Assembly: GCA_004565275.1 (NCBI GenBank)
Contig: SDOX01000006.1
Location: 310,001 to 374,000 of the forward strand
From: Nannochloropsis salina CCMP1776
Lineage: Eukaryota > Sar > Eustigmatophyceae > Eustigmatales > Monodopsidaceae
Direction of reading: 5' to 3'
DNA length: 64,000 nt
The translations under genes and the position numbers were made by a program. Position 1 is the stretch's first letter, and every line of letters begins with the position of its first letter. Of the stretch, positions 31,451-42,933 are shown piece by piece. The notes under the pieces were generated by a model that ran no database searches, had not been told where the DNA came from, and saw nothing but the letters and a program-made list of their open reading frames with translations.

Positions 31451-34116
31451 ATGGGTATCATACACATTTCAAGGACTGAGAGGCTGTTTCAAGTGCTGGC
31501 CGCAGCGCTTGTTGTATGCGGAGCCTTGGTTCATGGATTCCTGTTGCCGACTTCCAGCAGGGTCTCGTCGTCTCGGACAGCTTTGGGAGCTACGACCCTG
31601 CCGCCGCCAACCAATCGACCTTCCTCCGCAGCAGGACCTTCCAATGTTCCTAATGCGCGGATGTCCGGTTCCCGCGCGGCCATGTCTGAGCAAATGCGTC
31701 AAGTACGAGAGGACATGGAGAAGGACGAGAACGTCCAACTCCTCTTACAGGGATTGCGGGGCCAGGCCCTGAACGACGACAACAGCGCGGCAGCGGGCAC
31801 GAATATGTTGGTGGTAGAAATGGACGAGGGTACTGGAGAGGATGTCTTACCCTTGACGTATCAGCCTGCCAAGCTGGAAGCCTACTTCGCGAAACGCCCG
31901 GCCGCGGTCCGGAAGCGTCTTTTCCAAATTCTTAGCATTTCCTCCGGTTTTCTCGCCCAAGTAGCCTTTGATGCCGCCACGAACAACCTGGAGAAGAATG
32001 AAGTGAAGCGCGCCGGTCAGCTTCGTGACATCATCACGTCCCTGGGACCTTTCAGTATCAAACTCGGTCAGGCACTGTCCATCCGCCCCGACATATTGTC
32101 TCCCCGCGCCATGGTGGAATTGCAAAAGCTTTGCGACAAAGTCCCATCCTACGACAATGCCCTAGCCATGGCCACCATCGAAAAAGAGCTGGGAAAACCG
32201 GTCGACGAACTGTTCAGCGAACTTACGAAAGACCCCGTGGCGGCCGCCTCCTTGGGGCAGGTTTATAAGGGCAAGCTACGCACAACGGGGGAAGAAGTGG
32301 CTGTGAAGGTGCAGCGTCCTTTTGTCCTTGAGACTGTGTCGTTGGATTTGTATTTGATCCGGAATTTGGGGCTTCAGCTTCGGAAGTTCCCCTTCTTGAA
32401 GGATCGGACCGACTTGGTGGCTCTACTTGATGAATTTGCCTCTCGATTTTACGACGAACTGGACTATGTAACTGAGTGCCAGAACGGTATTATGATGCAT
32501 GCCGACATGGCCAGTATCGAGCAGGTGGTGGTGCCGCTCCCTTTTCCGGAGTACTGCTCTAGGAAAGTGCACGTGGCACAGTGGATCGACGGAGAGAAAC
32601 TATCGCAAAGCACAGCGTCGGACGTACAGGACCTGGTCAACGTGGGCGTGGTCGCCTACTTGACGCAGCTACTCGAAACGGGGCGTTTTCATGCCGGTAC
32701 GTGAAGTGGAAAAGGGGGGGGAACGGCGGGGTTCGCGTAGTGGGGAGATACAACGCTCAAATGATATCATTTGAATGCCACATCGGATCGAGTCACGTCC
32801 GTTTACTCACATGCTTGCATCGAACCTGGTTTATCGCCTCTCTCGCTGACACAGACCCACACCCTGGCAACCTGATTCGTACGCCTGAGGGTAAACTCTG
32901 CATTTTGGACTTTGGGTTGCAGTGCGAGGTCACGGAAGATCAGCGCTACGGCATGATCGAGGCGATCTCGCATCTGGTGCATCGAGACTACACTCGGATT
33001 GGGGAGGATTTCCAGACCCTCGATTTTATCCCCAAGGGGACCGACCTCACCCCCATCATCCCCGCCTTGTCCAAGGTCTTCGATGCGGCCTTGGCAGGAG
33101 GAGGAGCGAAAAGTATCAATTTTCAAGACCTGTCTGCGGACTTGGCAGAGATCACGTTTAAATACCCGTTCCGCATCCCACCTTATTTTGCCCTCATCAT
33201 CCGAGCCATTGGGGTGTTGGAGGGCATCGCCCTGGTGGGTAACCCGGGCTTCGCCATCGTGGACGAGGCCTATCCGTATATTAGCAAGAGGCTTCTCACG
33301 GACGAAAGCCCACGGCTCAGGGCTGCTCTAAAGTACATGATATATGGAAAAGAGGGTGTATTCGACGTGGACCGGCTCATCGACTTGCTGCAGGCGTTCG
33401 AGGCCTTGGAGGCTGTCAACCAATATGAGACTCTTGGGGTGCAAAATGGGCGAGCTGGCGCGTCTATGTCGCCGGCAGCAGCCTTGGCAGAGGCCGGGAA
33501 TACCAACAGCGTCCGAGACGCCTTGCGCTTTTTCTTTTCGCCCGAGGGCCAATTTTTCCGCGAATTCCTCCTTGACGAGACTGTAAAAGGCGTCGATGCT
33601 GTGAGCCGCGAAGGTCTCCGGCAGGTAGCGACGAGCATTGGTTTCAAGGGACCACTCGTTCCGCCTGTCTTGAAGGCAATGGTGCCGCCCCTGAGCAAAA
33701 AAGACAGGAAGGTGGTGGAGAATGTGCAGAAGCTCTTGGACTTCTTTTTGGGAGTAGGCAGTGCGGATCTATTGAGTGCAGGAAATGGAAACGGGAATGG
33801 GCCGATGTTTTCCCCCACCTTTGGGTTCGCACCAGGGTTGAGTGGCAACAGAGGCAACAGCGTCGGCCTTGTGGGGGGCCTTCTGTCGAATGCCCTGCCA
33901 GTTTTGCGTGGAAGGGGACAGCAGACGCGGGAGCAACTAGAGCTGGCGCGCGAGCTCGCGCCTGTATTGCGGGAACTAGCGCCGCAGATGCGACAGTATG
34001 GGTTGCAAGTTGTGGGTAAACTCACCGATCGGGTGGCTTCCCGTATCTTGCGCTTCACACGGGAGCAATTACTGGGGCCGGACCCCTCACGGAGCGGGAA
34101 AGTTGGTAGCTCATAG
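31451..34116 (+). CDS. ABC1/UbiB-family atypical kinase (ABC1K), plastid targeted
   Basis: UbiB-family protein kinase-like enzyme; plastid members sit on plastoglobules or thylakoids and control prenylquinone metabolism. Exons 31451-32696 and 32855-34116 join in phase 1 (GTACGT / GACACAG), giving 835 residues. An N-terminal signal peptide (LFQVLAAALVVCGALVHG) is followed by FLLPTSSR and a Ser/Ala/Pro-rich stretch: the bipartite leader of a stramenopile plastid protein. The kinase core shows the family-specific KxGQ motif (SIKLGQALSIRPD, about residue 202), the Ala-rich loop AAASLGQVYKG, VAVKVQRP, and YDELDYVTE (ExD). FHADPHPGN is the catalytic loop, split by the intron after the Asp codon's first base, and ILDFGL binds metal. 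The C-terminal about 250 residues include a Gly/Asn-rich linker and a helical end. Confidence 0.93.
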
Positions 34117-35140
34117 TTCGGACGGGTCTTAATTGACGATTTCGACGATGATGTCTGCCACCAAATTTATAGAGAAGTATGCAGCCGGTAGATGAAGTAG
34201 AACGGCATTATCTGACAGGAGGAAAACGTGTAGCTGAGCAGCTACCTGATGTGTCTATAGTGTTCCTGTCATTTTTGCCCATTGTCTGTGAAAATACAAC
34301 ACGGAAGGATTTATAGCGCTCTGTTTTGTTTTTGTTTTCCTAGAATGTTTTGAAATGTGTCAGGGATGTGCGACGATCTTCCAGCGTTAAGCGAACTCGT
34401 CCAACGCCCCATACGATACTATCATGTTAAACAAGACTTTCTGCGAAGGCGACCCCGGCAATGCAATTCGATGGTACCATTCAAACATCATTGCTACAGA
34501 GGAGCCTCGGTTTCCCGGTGTTTTACGATGTGCTCGGGCAAGGGGATATATTGGCCCATGGTCCTTACATAATCCCGTGGCCCAACAGCGAGTGAAAGGC
34601 TACCCGGAGGCTAAAACCGCTTGCCCTGCGGCCACCGGTCACGGTCCTACCGAAAGTGACCACGGGCAATGCCTGCCGATGTGATAAATGGCATGGGTGT
34701 ATCATGGAGAGTAATGCCATGCATTGTGGTGCAGGGAATTATTTGCTCTTTGGCGTGGTCCTGCGCAAGTCCAATCTGAGCTGCTTCCCTGCCCACTGGT
34801 TGTCGTGGTGACGAAAAGTGCTGCGTCTTCCGTCTGTTCGTGACCCTCTGGGGTCATAACAACTTGTGCTTTCCTATTGGCATATTTCTCAAATCAATGG
34901 AACATCATGGATGTGTGCTTGAATTCTTGTCTCCTTCTTACTGTCAACACGACTCATGGTCGTTCCCCCTCGATATATGGACAGGGAGAAGGCAAAGATA
35001 ACGAGACAGAAGGACGCAAGAGCTGGCTTGGAAGTGTCGACGAACATTGTCACGGGAACTCTACGAGTCCTGTGCCCTTTTCGCACACTGACGTGTGCGT
35101 TTAATGTTATTCGTCGAGAGAGTACGCGACAATTGAGGTC
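34117..35140. other. Intergenic region between ABC1K and PCF11 genes
   Basis: About 1 kb with the 3' end of the kinase gene and the promoter of PCF11. An isolated frame of 86 codons at 34424-34684 (start MLNKTFCEGDPG) has reasonable amino-acid composition but no recognisable family; I do not call it a gene. Confidence 0.4.
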
Positions 35141-38100
35141 ATGGCCGCACCACCGCCCACAAGTCCCTTGCGAGTGTTCCAGGAAGATATGGGGCGGCTT
35201 GGGGGGCACCCCGACAAGGACATCATTGTAAGGCTGACTCACATAGCCATGCAGCACCAGGATCTTGGGAACGACCTCGTTGAACTCATTCAAAGCCGCG
35301 TCCTCAGTGTAAGTACGAGTGGGAAGAAGGCGGGGGGGTCACTAGGAGTTGTTCTCGAGGGGGATCTGTGCAATTAGTCTACAGTCGTTGCCACTGGAGG
35401 CAACCTGGTGAAGTTGCTCCGTTCCCTCGTTAAATGGCTGTCCGGGTTCCGTTGAGGAAAGAAGTCACATATAATGACTATCCGCGGCGCCTGGAACCCT
35501 ACATACACGTTCGGCTTGGCTTGACGCCTCGACGGCGCGAACCACAGTTCTCGTTTCTGTAAAATTAACGTGTAGAAAAAACAGTGTGCAAAACAAGTGT
35601 TTTAACAACAAGAAATAGATATACTGGGTCTGTGTTGTTGTCTTCTTTTTTCGGCGCCTCTTCGCCTCGCACGCGAAGAAGACAGCCCGTACCCCTGAAG
35701 GCGTGCAGGACTTCGATGAGAGCAGGCCGCCCGGAATAGGTTGGCTACTTGACCAGCCCTGGCTCCTCTCCACGTGGATTTTGTACTTTTTATTCCCCTC
35801 TCTCCTCACTCGTGTATATCTCTGCTTTTCCCCTCACCTCGACTGCCGACCACTCCTCGCACGGGCTCTCTCTCCGTCCTATACCGGAACAGTCCCACAC
35901 CCCTCCTGCCTTTCGTCTTCCCCTCTGCTATCTCATGGATTCGATCCTGCAAAACATCCGCGGACAGTACATCCCTCTCTTCTCACGGTACGCAGTCGCC
36001 ATGTGTTGTCGGACTTACGAGGAAGGCAGCGACCGAGATCGGCAGTGCATTTCCAAGCTACTGCGCCTGTGGCGTGAGAGACAGGTCTTCGAAGCTGCGG
36101 TGCTCGACCCGATCGACGTACACCTGGCGCGGATCGAGAGGGTGGGTCGGGAAAAGGCTTCGGGGACTAGGGCTATGGCAGTAATCGGACATGCTGGTGT
36201 CGGAGTAGGGGAGAAGAGGTGCGTAGGATCCCGCCCTGCTTAAACTGAGTACTCCTGAGTGGAGGAGGGGGGGCATTTGCGTCTTTTTGTTTGGGTCAGG
36301 CCGTCATTCTTTTTCATTATGACATGTATAAGTGCATCTGTCGATCACGGCAACCCTCGGTCCCTTTAGTTCTCGTCTGCGTGCCACGAGAGCGGCAGGT
36401 CTTCATCCTTCCTTTTCATTCTTCTGACTTTCCACGACTCTTCCTTTTCCAGGAAACTTTCGCCATTGCAGTCCCCCGCCCCTCCTGTCCCTCCATCCGC
36501 CCGCCTGTCTCCGCGGCTCAGTCCCCCTCCATCCCCCCCACCCGACCTTGGACGAAACGGAGAAAGTGATGGTTCACGCCTTCGGAAGGATCCTCGTCGT
36601 CAGCCCGCCCATCTTTCCTCAGGCCCTTCCGATAAGCTAAGAGGCCCTCCACCACCGGCGCCACCCCCTCCTCCCCGCGTGCCGCAATCCGCAATCCCTG
36701 CCCCCGATCCCTCCCAACCTCGGCCCAGGCCGTCCAGCACCACCACTCAATCGTTACAATTCATTTTGGCCGTGGACAAAGAGATGAAAAGCATGCTGGA
36801 AAAGCTCCTTCAAGAAATGGGGGAGGCCAAGATGACCATCGAAGAGCTGGCTCGGCGCAATCCCCGCGCTGCCGAGCAACTGAAGAAAGCTGCGGAGGTC
36901 ACTGTCGCCAGCCGCTTACACTCTGAGGCCCAGAACGCCGTGGATGCCTTGGACGCGGTGGGACCCTTTGCCCTTCCGCCCGTGGACAGGGACATGTGGG
37001 TTAAAGGTGGACAGGTGGCAGCGCGCTTGCAGAAGGCAGTCTCCGACGCAGGGCCCGCCCCGGTCAAGCCGGGGTTGATCAGGGCGGCGCAAGAAACCGC
37101 CTCGCAAGTCAAAGCCATGATTAATATTCTCATGCAGCACCAAGGTCTTCCTCCATTCCCTCATCACGATCCTGCATCAGGGCCTTCGGCCCTCCCTGCG
37201 GCGGTAGCTCCTGCCCCGCGCCCTCCGCCTCCTCCTCCACCGCCTCCCCCCCCTCCTCCTCCGCCACCTCATCAACCTTCACAGCCATATGCTTTACAGA
37301 CCATGGCACAAAAACTAGCGGAAGCTCTGTTGAACCAACAGCAACGGCAGCCACAATACTCGCAACAACACCTTCAACAGCAAGTTCCTCCCACTGTCCC
37401 GCCATCCAGTATTCCCTTGTCGCAACAGCAGCAGCAACCGCCGCCAGCGCCGCACCAAGCATTGTCACAACAGGATCAAAAGCAACAACAATTGTCTCGC
37501 CAACAGCAAGGTAAACAGTACATTCTCATTAAGCTCTATTCGGGGGAGCAATGCAAGGAAGATGGCCTCCGCTTCTCGTCTCCGACATCCCTCCAGGACC
37601 ACCAAGCGTGGCTAGCAAAAGTTCATAAGCTCGCTTTGGCTGCAGCTGGGAAAGGAACCACTCCGACGGAGGTTCTGCTGCGCTCTCGTCCATGGTTCTG
37701 TACAATTGACGCATGGTCCAAGGAGGCACTCCCGTCAGAACGCGCCGAATCATTAGCATCCAGAATCTCTCATCTGAATCTGAGACAGAAGGGGCGGTCA
37801 GTGGGACAAAAGACGGACGGAAGAAAAGGAATAGATGGAGGGCATGGAGATAACGAGACAGAGAACCTGGCACATTGCGTCCCTGTCGATGATGGGTTTA
37901 GCGGTTGTGCCTTGTGTGGTGAGCCGTTTGACCAATTTTGGGAAGATGCTTCTTCCGAGTGGATGTATCGTAACGCCATTCCTGTTACGATTGTGGAAGG
38001 AGAGTGCGTTCCTGTGTCTTCAGACACAGCAGTCGAAGCAGGAGAAAGTACACGGCATTTGGTACATTGGTTATGTTTTGAGGCGTGTGACCGCAGAGAT

Positions 38101-38223
38101 GCAGCTCGAATGTTGCAGAAGCCGGGCGACACATCCACGACCACTGCATCTCACGGTGAAAACGGCGATGATGCGAAAGGTGCTTTGAGCATGGAGAATA
38201 AGCCGGAGGCGGTTGGCGTGTAG
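35141..38223 (+). CDS. PCF11: Pre-mRNA cleavage complex II protein PCF11
   Basis: Couples RNA polymerase II CTD binding to 3'-end cleavage and transcription termination; nuclear. Exons 35141-35308, 35893-36218 and 36453-38223 (phases 0 and 2) encode 754 residues. The N-terminal CTD-interacting domain spans exons 1-2: DKDIIVRLTHIAMQH, then FRLPLCYLMDSILQNIRGQY, FSRYAVAMCCRTYEEG and LLRLWRERQVF. The middle is Pro- and Gln-rich low complexity, with a pure proline run near 37220-37265. QCKEDGLRFSS aligns with the first PCF11 zinc finger, but the second cysteine of CxxC is not in place. CALCGEPFDQFWEDAS followed by EWMYRNAI is the second PCF11 zinc finger and closely matches animal and plant forms. 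The exon 2 donor (GTGCGT at 36219) is chosen because it alone gives the right phase; an earlier GTGGGT at 36142 would not. Confidence 0.9.
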
Positions 38224-38893
38224 TAGGTTTTAAAAGGAGGAAACGAGGCGCGAAAAGTTAAAAATCCCCCCGGCCAATACAAGACGCAATCTGTCCTCGT
38301 AAGCCCTTCGTATTATTACTGTGCATTCTCCGCGGTTGTAAAACTTGTTTTTCTCTTGGCTATCCTTTGGCAGCAGGATGTCGTGCGTCCTCTCATTGCA
38401 GCGTAATGTTGGAAGCCGGTGGGAAATCTGGGGCTTGGTTACGCGTCGTTATCGGCACCCCGGGATATCAGCAAGGGACAAGCTATATGACATACATTAA
38501 ATCGCATCACTTCGGACTCTCAAGGTCTTGTTTGGCTTGGCTTTCTTGGAGTGTGAGAGGAACGAGGCAGGCATATAGGGCGCTACATCCTCTGTGAACC
38601 CCTTATCACCTGTTTAGAGCTCGGAATGGCCGACGGAACACCATCCACAAGACAAATCGCGAATTATGCCGAAAAGGCAGAACAAAGTAGATATGAAGGA
38701 TTGAGGGCTTAGTTTTCTTTTCTTTTATGCGCACCCCTGCATAGTTTACTTTAATTGATCCTGACCACAACTGATTTCAAGATCTGCGTCGCATCATGAC
38801 TTTCAAGGGCTCTCCCGGTCGGGAAGGCACCCTTCGTGCTACACCGGGTTTCGTTCTATTGAAACTCTGTCTGACAGCTTCATCCTATCCGCA
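38224..38893. other. Convergent 3' intergenic region
   Basis: About 670 bp between the stops of PCF11 and SDF2. A short frame at 38367-38597 has no support. Nothing else seen. Confidence 0.4.
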
Positions 38894-40000
38894 TCAAAGC
38901 TCATCGTGCCCGCTGTCTTCGTCGCTCCGAGGGTGGATGAAGATGCCTTGAACAGCCTTCCACACTGTCTCCGCTCCACCGGTCTGGTGGCAAAAGACCT
39001 CCTGTTGGCCCACAATTGGACAGTTTGGGCAATTCTTCTGCGTAAACCGATGCTTGGCCTCTGTCTGCAGGAATCGACCCGTGTCCTTGTGCTTGAATCG
39101 GACCTCGTCCCCCCTTCGCCAGAATTTAGCACCAGGGGCCATGCATACTACCTCCCAATTATCCCCACTATCCCCGCGTCCACCGTCCCCGAAGCAGCTG
39201 ACCTCTTGCTGGTTTGAAAGAGGGGATGAAAAAAAATGCGAGTGCAAGTTTTTGGAGGTCTCCATGTGTCCAAGGCGGATGGCTGTCCCGCAAGCCACCG
39301 GGGAGCCTCCCTCTTTAAACGGGTCGTTGTCTCCCTCAGCTACAACCCACAAGCCTCCCCGATCATCCGCACTTCCATGGGCTGTTACGGACTGTTGCCC
39401 ACTGCCTGAACCCCAACTAATTTGATGGCTGTGGAGAAAGTACTTGCTGGGAACGTGCTGAAGTTTAACAACGCTGCCGAAGGTCATGATGTCATCTGTG
39501 AATGCCAGACAACGCGAGGAAAACAGAAAGGCTTGAGACGAGAAAGTACCAGCAATGCATGAATTAAAAATTGAAAAATGCGGGCCTTGACTAAGAAAGA
39601 TGCCCCTCCAAACACATATGAAGAGTGTTGCGACCGCACTTAGACCAGCTGAACGCCTTTCCAGATGGAATGACCTTCAAACAAATACATTTCGGAGGGC
39701 AATCTTCGCGGTTCTCACATCGAAGTGACTTCGATGGCAACTCCAAATGGTCTACTGCAATAAACTGCCAATCAAAAAGGAGGCTACACTTTTGTGATAT
39801 GAGGAGCAGACCCACATTCGGAGCCCATACTTGAACAAAAATGATAAGCAGCCAAAAAAATTCATTCGCATGACAAGTCTTCGTACTTATAGATGCGTAA
39901 AATTACGACAACAATATATACCTTCTAACGACAGTACGGGTGTGACCAATGTGAGCAGCAGCAAGCCAGCAGCAGTAGAGAGCATCATGTTCCTCCTCAT
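38894..40000 (-). CDS. SDF2: Stromal cell-derived factor 2 (SDF2)-like ER protein with MIR domains and HDEL
   Basis: ER lumenal protein of the SDF2 family; the plant form takes part in the unfolded-protein response, and the animal forms pair with ERdj3. Exons 40000-39922 and 39495-38894 join in phase 1, giving 226 residues. Exon 1 encodes a signal peptide (LLLLTLVTPVLSLE). The mature protein is made of MIR repeats: TFGSVVKLQHVPSKYFLHSH, SWGSGSGQQSVTA, GTAIRLGHMETSKNLHSH, CFGDGG, DEVRFKHKDTGRFLQT and QEVFC. The C-terminus is HDEL, the retrieval signal. Length and MIR order fit SDF2 and not the larger O-mannosyltransferases. Divergent from the CCT-domain gene. Confidence 0.95.
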
Positions 40001-40723
40001 CTCACTTGTAGCAGGTGTGTTTGATCGCTGTCTGTGGAATTTAGAATTTGGATTTGAGCCCGCCTCGAGATGTTTCAACAAAGGTGCTCAGGTTTCAAAG
40101 TTGTTCGTGGAGGGAAGAGAAACGGGTAAGGCGACGAGTGGAGCACAGATGGTGTGATCAAATGTAGCGGTGGGGTCGATGACGGGCGCTGAATCACTCA
40201 TCATGCTGCGGGAAATTTGAAACGCCCGTTTGAATGAACCGTTGCCCGGGGGAGTAACGGATTCCCGCGAAACGACACGTTTGTTCGATAAAACGTCTCT
40301 TCCCCGTCGTGCACTCTGCCTCAGGTAAACCATTTGTCCTTTACACTCGATTTCTATGACATATTTCGCTATATGGCAAGTCACGTTGTACCTTAGTGCT
40401 GTACGCGGCAAGAGTAATACAGAACCAGAGCTCCTAGCCCTCGGCTCTCGTTAGTCAAGCCTGGCATGTCTACTTGCGGAGGCAACGTGCAGATGCCACC
40501 GTATCATTAATCATTGTCTATTTTCTTTGTATGAATATCATCACTCAAGACTTATATATATGTATTTCAAACTGTAAGAAGGACCTCTGTTCAAGTTTGT
40601 ATTGGATCGCCTAAGGGTTTATACGAGCACTGCCAACACGACTGCCCGATCTTCTCGACGACGCCCCGTCTCGCCACCATTTAAAGTCGAGCAGAAGCCG
40701 TAGCACTGCAAGTCTAGATCCGT
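40001..40723. promoter_or_regulatory. Divergent promoter region, SDF2 and CCT-domain gene
   Basis: About 720 bp between outward-facing starts, AT-rich in the right half with TATATATATG near 40555. A 107-codon minus-strand frame at 40411-40088 lacks family support. No ER-stress element could be assigned by eye. Confidence 0.4.
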
Positions 40724-42565
40724 ATGAAAAATATGGACTCCGTTTCGTGTGTGGCTGCTAGGACTTCACCGCTGGCGTTTCCATCTACACAAGGAGCTTC
40801 GAAGCCGCCGCAAGTGGTAACCGCCACGACTAACCATCGCAATCGGATGTCCCCAACTTGCATGTCTACTATATTTGCAGAAGATTACCGATCTCAACAT
40901 GACCATTCAGATAAAAGAGTTGCCAAGCGCATGCAACAGGCTAACGATATGGAAAAGCGTGGCGTGTTCGATGCATTTCAATGTTACGTCCTCAAGGACA
41001 TGATATCCCGACAAGATGACGACGGAAGTGACTCGGAATTGAATCAGGCATGGGTACTTCACGATGCAGGAGATGAAAGAGGGCTGATCGAGCTTGTAAA
41101 TCGGGAAATTACTCACGGGACGCCAGACATGGAATTGCTCCTGGAGGATGTCAGTTTCTCTGATGTGGACTTTGAAGTAGACGGGGGCCTAACTGACCCC
41201 ACAGGGACATCTGTTGAATACTTTGGAATAGACCTGTCTCCAAAGATGTCAGCATCTTCAACAATGGCGCCTGTGTGCGATAAGTCGGAAGGGAAAGGGT
41301 TTGAGCCGTGCCAAGCAAGGCCTGCCGTTGATTTTGACCTGGCGGTGAATGGAGCGCAAACCACGCCTGCAATGGCATCTTTGCCCTACAAAGCTCACCA
41401 TCCTTTACAGCAGCAGACTTTTAATCAGTACATGCAAGGCTCTACTTCCTCGACTTCGTCCCTGCCAACACTGAACGCAGGGCTCTACACCGTACACGAG
41501 ACCTCCAAACTGCCCGTGAACCTCCCGCAGCACATGCGCATTCCCAATCACCAAGCTATGCCCATTCCTACGCCAGCCATGGGCCTCTATCATCCCATGA
41601 TGGCTACGTGGAACCAGCACATTTTGGCTGCAGGAGCCAATCAGCACTTCTTGTGGCAATTTCCCAACATGCCCATGGCTGCCATGCTTGGTGTGTCACA
41701 TCCGCGGCTGATGAGCCAGCAAATTCAAATGCCACAGCACGCGCTTTTGAAGCAGGAAAAAATGACCCAATTTGCTTTTGCCGCAGCTCCTTCTTCTAAT
41801 GTTGCTGCTCCAAAATCTACAGACGCTATAGAGGCACCGGTAAAGCTGGCCTACCCGATCGGATCCATGCCTGAGCACGTACTTATGCCGCCCGGGCAAG
41901 TTAACGCTCAAGCCTGGCATATGCCTAAGGCCACGTTGCCTTTCCCATTTGGTAATGCACTATCCATGAATGCTCAGGCGCCGCATTTCCAGCCAACCTC
42001 TCTGACGCTGCAGGCCCCTGAGATTGCTGGTGGGAATAGGGGGTTTGTGGGGGCGTACAGTCCTAATTCTAGGAAAAGGCGTATCGAACGCTTCCATGAG
42101 AAGAGGACCAAACGGAACTGGGATCCTAAGAAGAGGAAAACCACAGGCGTCTATATGGGTCGTCAAGACCTGGATACCATGGTCCGTGTTCGCGGACGGT
42201 TCACCAAAAAAGTGGCACGAGTTGAACAGCAGGCGGACAGGAAAGAGGAGAGGGCGGTCACACTCTCCTTAGCAGGCAAGACTGAGACGGAAATTAAGGC
42301 CAACAAGTCGAAAGATATGCATCTGGGAATGGGGATGGAAAAGGCTGGAGGATCGGAGGTCTACTGGGAGAAAGACGCCGACGTGGAGTACAGCGAGGAG
42401 ATGGACTTTTCCGACACTTTACTCGACCTTTCACCGGTCGAGATGGATCAGGAATACGAACCCATGTTTTCAAAATGCTTGGGGGTGTGGTCGGAGGGAG
42501 ACAATGGTCCGTCAGCAAATCACATGCGTACCTTGCCAGCGATGTCATTTGACATATCCCTTTAA
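40724..42565 (+). CDS. CCT-domain (CONSTANS/TOC1-type) transcriptional regulator
   Basis: Nuclear regulator; CCT proteins act in light, clock and metabolic control and in plants can replace NF-YA in the NF-Y trimer. One exon, 613 residues. The only recognisable domain is a CCT motif at about residues 450-495: RKRRIERFHEKRTKRNWD continuing to RVRGRFTKK, which keeps the R-x5-RF-x-EKR-x3-R and GRFxK pattern. The middle of the motif departs from the usual KxIRYxxRKxxAExRPR: it reads KKRKTTGVYMGRQDL, so it is a divergent member. No B-box zinc finger or response-regulator domain is present. The rest is Met/Pro/Gln-rich with acidic patches at about 130-160 and near the C-terminus, which would suit activation domains. 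Confidence 0.75.
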   Translation: MKNMDSVSCVAARTSPLAFPSTQGASKPPQVVTATTNHRNRMSPTCMSTIFAEDYRSQHDHSDKRVAKRMQQANDMEKRGVFDAFQCYVLKDMISRQDDDGSDSELNQAWVLHDAGDERGLIELVNREITHGTPDMELLLEDVSFSDVDFEVDGGLTDPTGTSVEYFGIDLSPKMSASSTMAPVCDKSEGKGFEPCQARPAVDFDLAVNGAQTTPAMASLPYKAHHPLQQQTFNQYMQGSTSSTSSLPTLNAGLYTVHETSKLPVNLPQHMRIPNHQAMPIPTPAMGLYHPMMATWNQHILAAGANQHFLWQFPNMPMAAMLGVSHPRLMSQQIQMPQHALLKQEKMTQFAFAAAPSSNVAAPKSTDAIEAPVKLAYPIGSMPEHVLMPPGQVNAQAWHMPKATLPFPFGNALSMNAQAPHFQPTSLTLQAPEIAGGNRGFVGAYSPNSRKRRIERFHEKRTKRNWDPKKRKTTGVYMGRQDLDTMVRVRGRFTKKVARVEQQADRKEERAVTLSLAGKTETEIKANKSKDMHLGMGMEKAGGSEVYWEKDADVEYSEEMDFSDTLLDLSPVEMDQEYEPMFSKCLGVWSEGDNGPSANHMRTLPAMSFDISL

Positions 42566-42933
42566 GGAGTCGGGGAGAGTGTTCAGGGAAGAATATCAGA
42601 AATAATATGTATGTCTTGTGGTGCAAGCAATGCATATAGGTAATAAGGGGGTATATGAAGGGTATACATAGAGTCAGGAAATTTGATTGAGACATGTTAC
42701 ATATGAAACCCAGTGAAGACGGTGCACCAGATTGATTAAGAAGGAATTGTGAAAAAAGGCATCTATCAGCGAATGTAAACCCAAAAAATGCCTGTAAAGC
42801 AACATTTGCTCTTCCTCGATCACTACATTCATGTTGTTGAAGAAGAATGCAGATATCTGATTGCTCAAAAAGTTTCAAAAGGTTATGTTTCCATACACGT
42901 GCCGTAAAACGCCCTGTCTCTATATCGCAGACT
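42566..42933. other. Convergent 3' intergenic region
   Basis: AT-rich 368-bp gap between stops of the CCT gene and the second Nudix gene; both 3' UTRs should lie here. Confidence 0.45.

Noticed and set aside
34424-34684. 86-codon plus-strand frame
   Set aside because: Isolated, no family, no splice partners.
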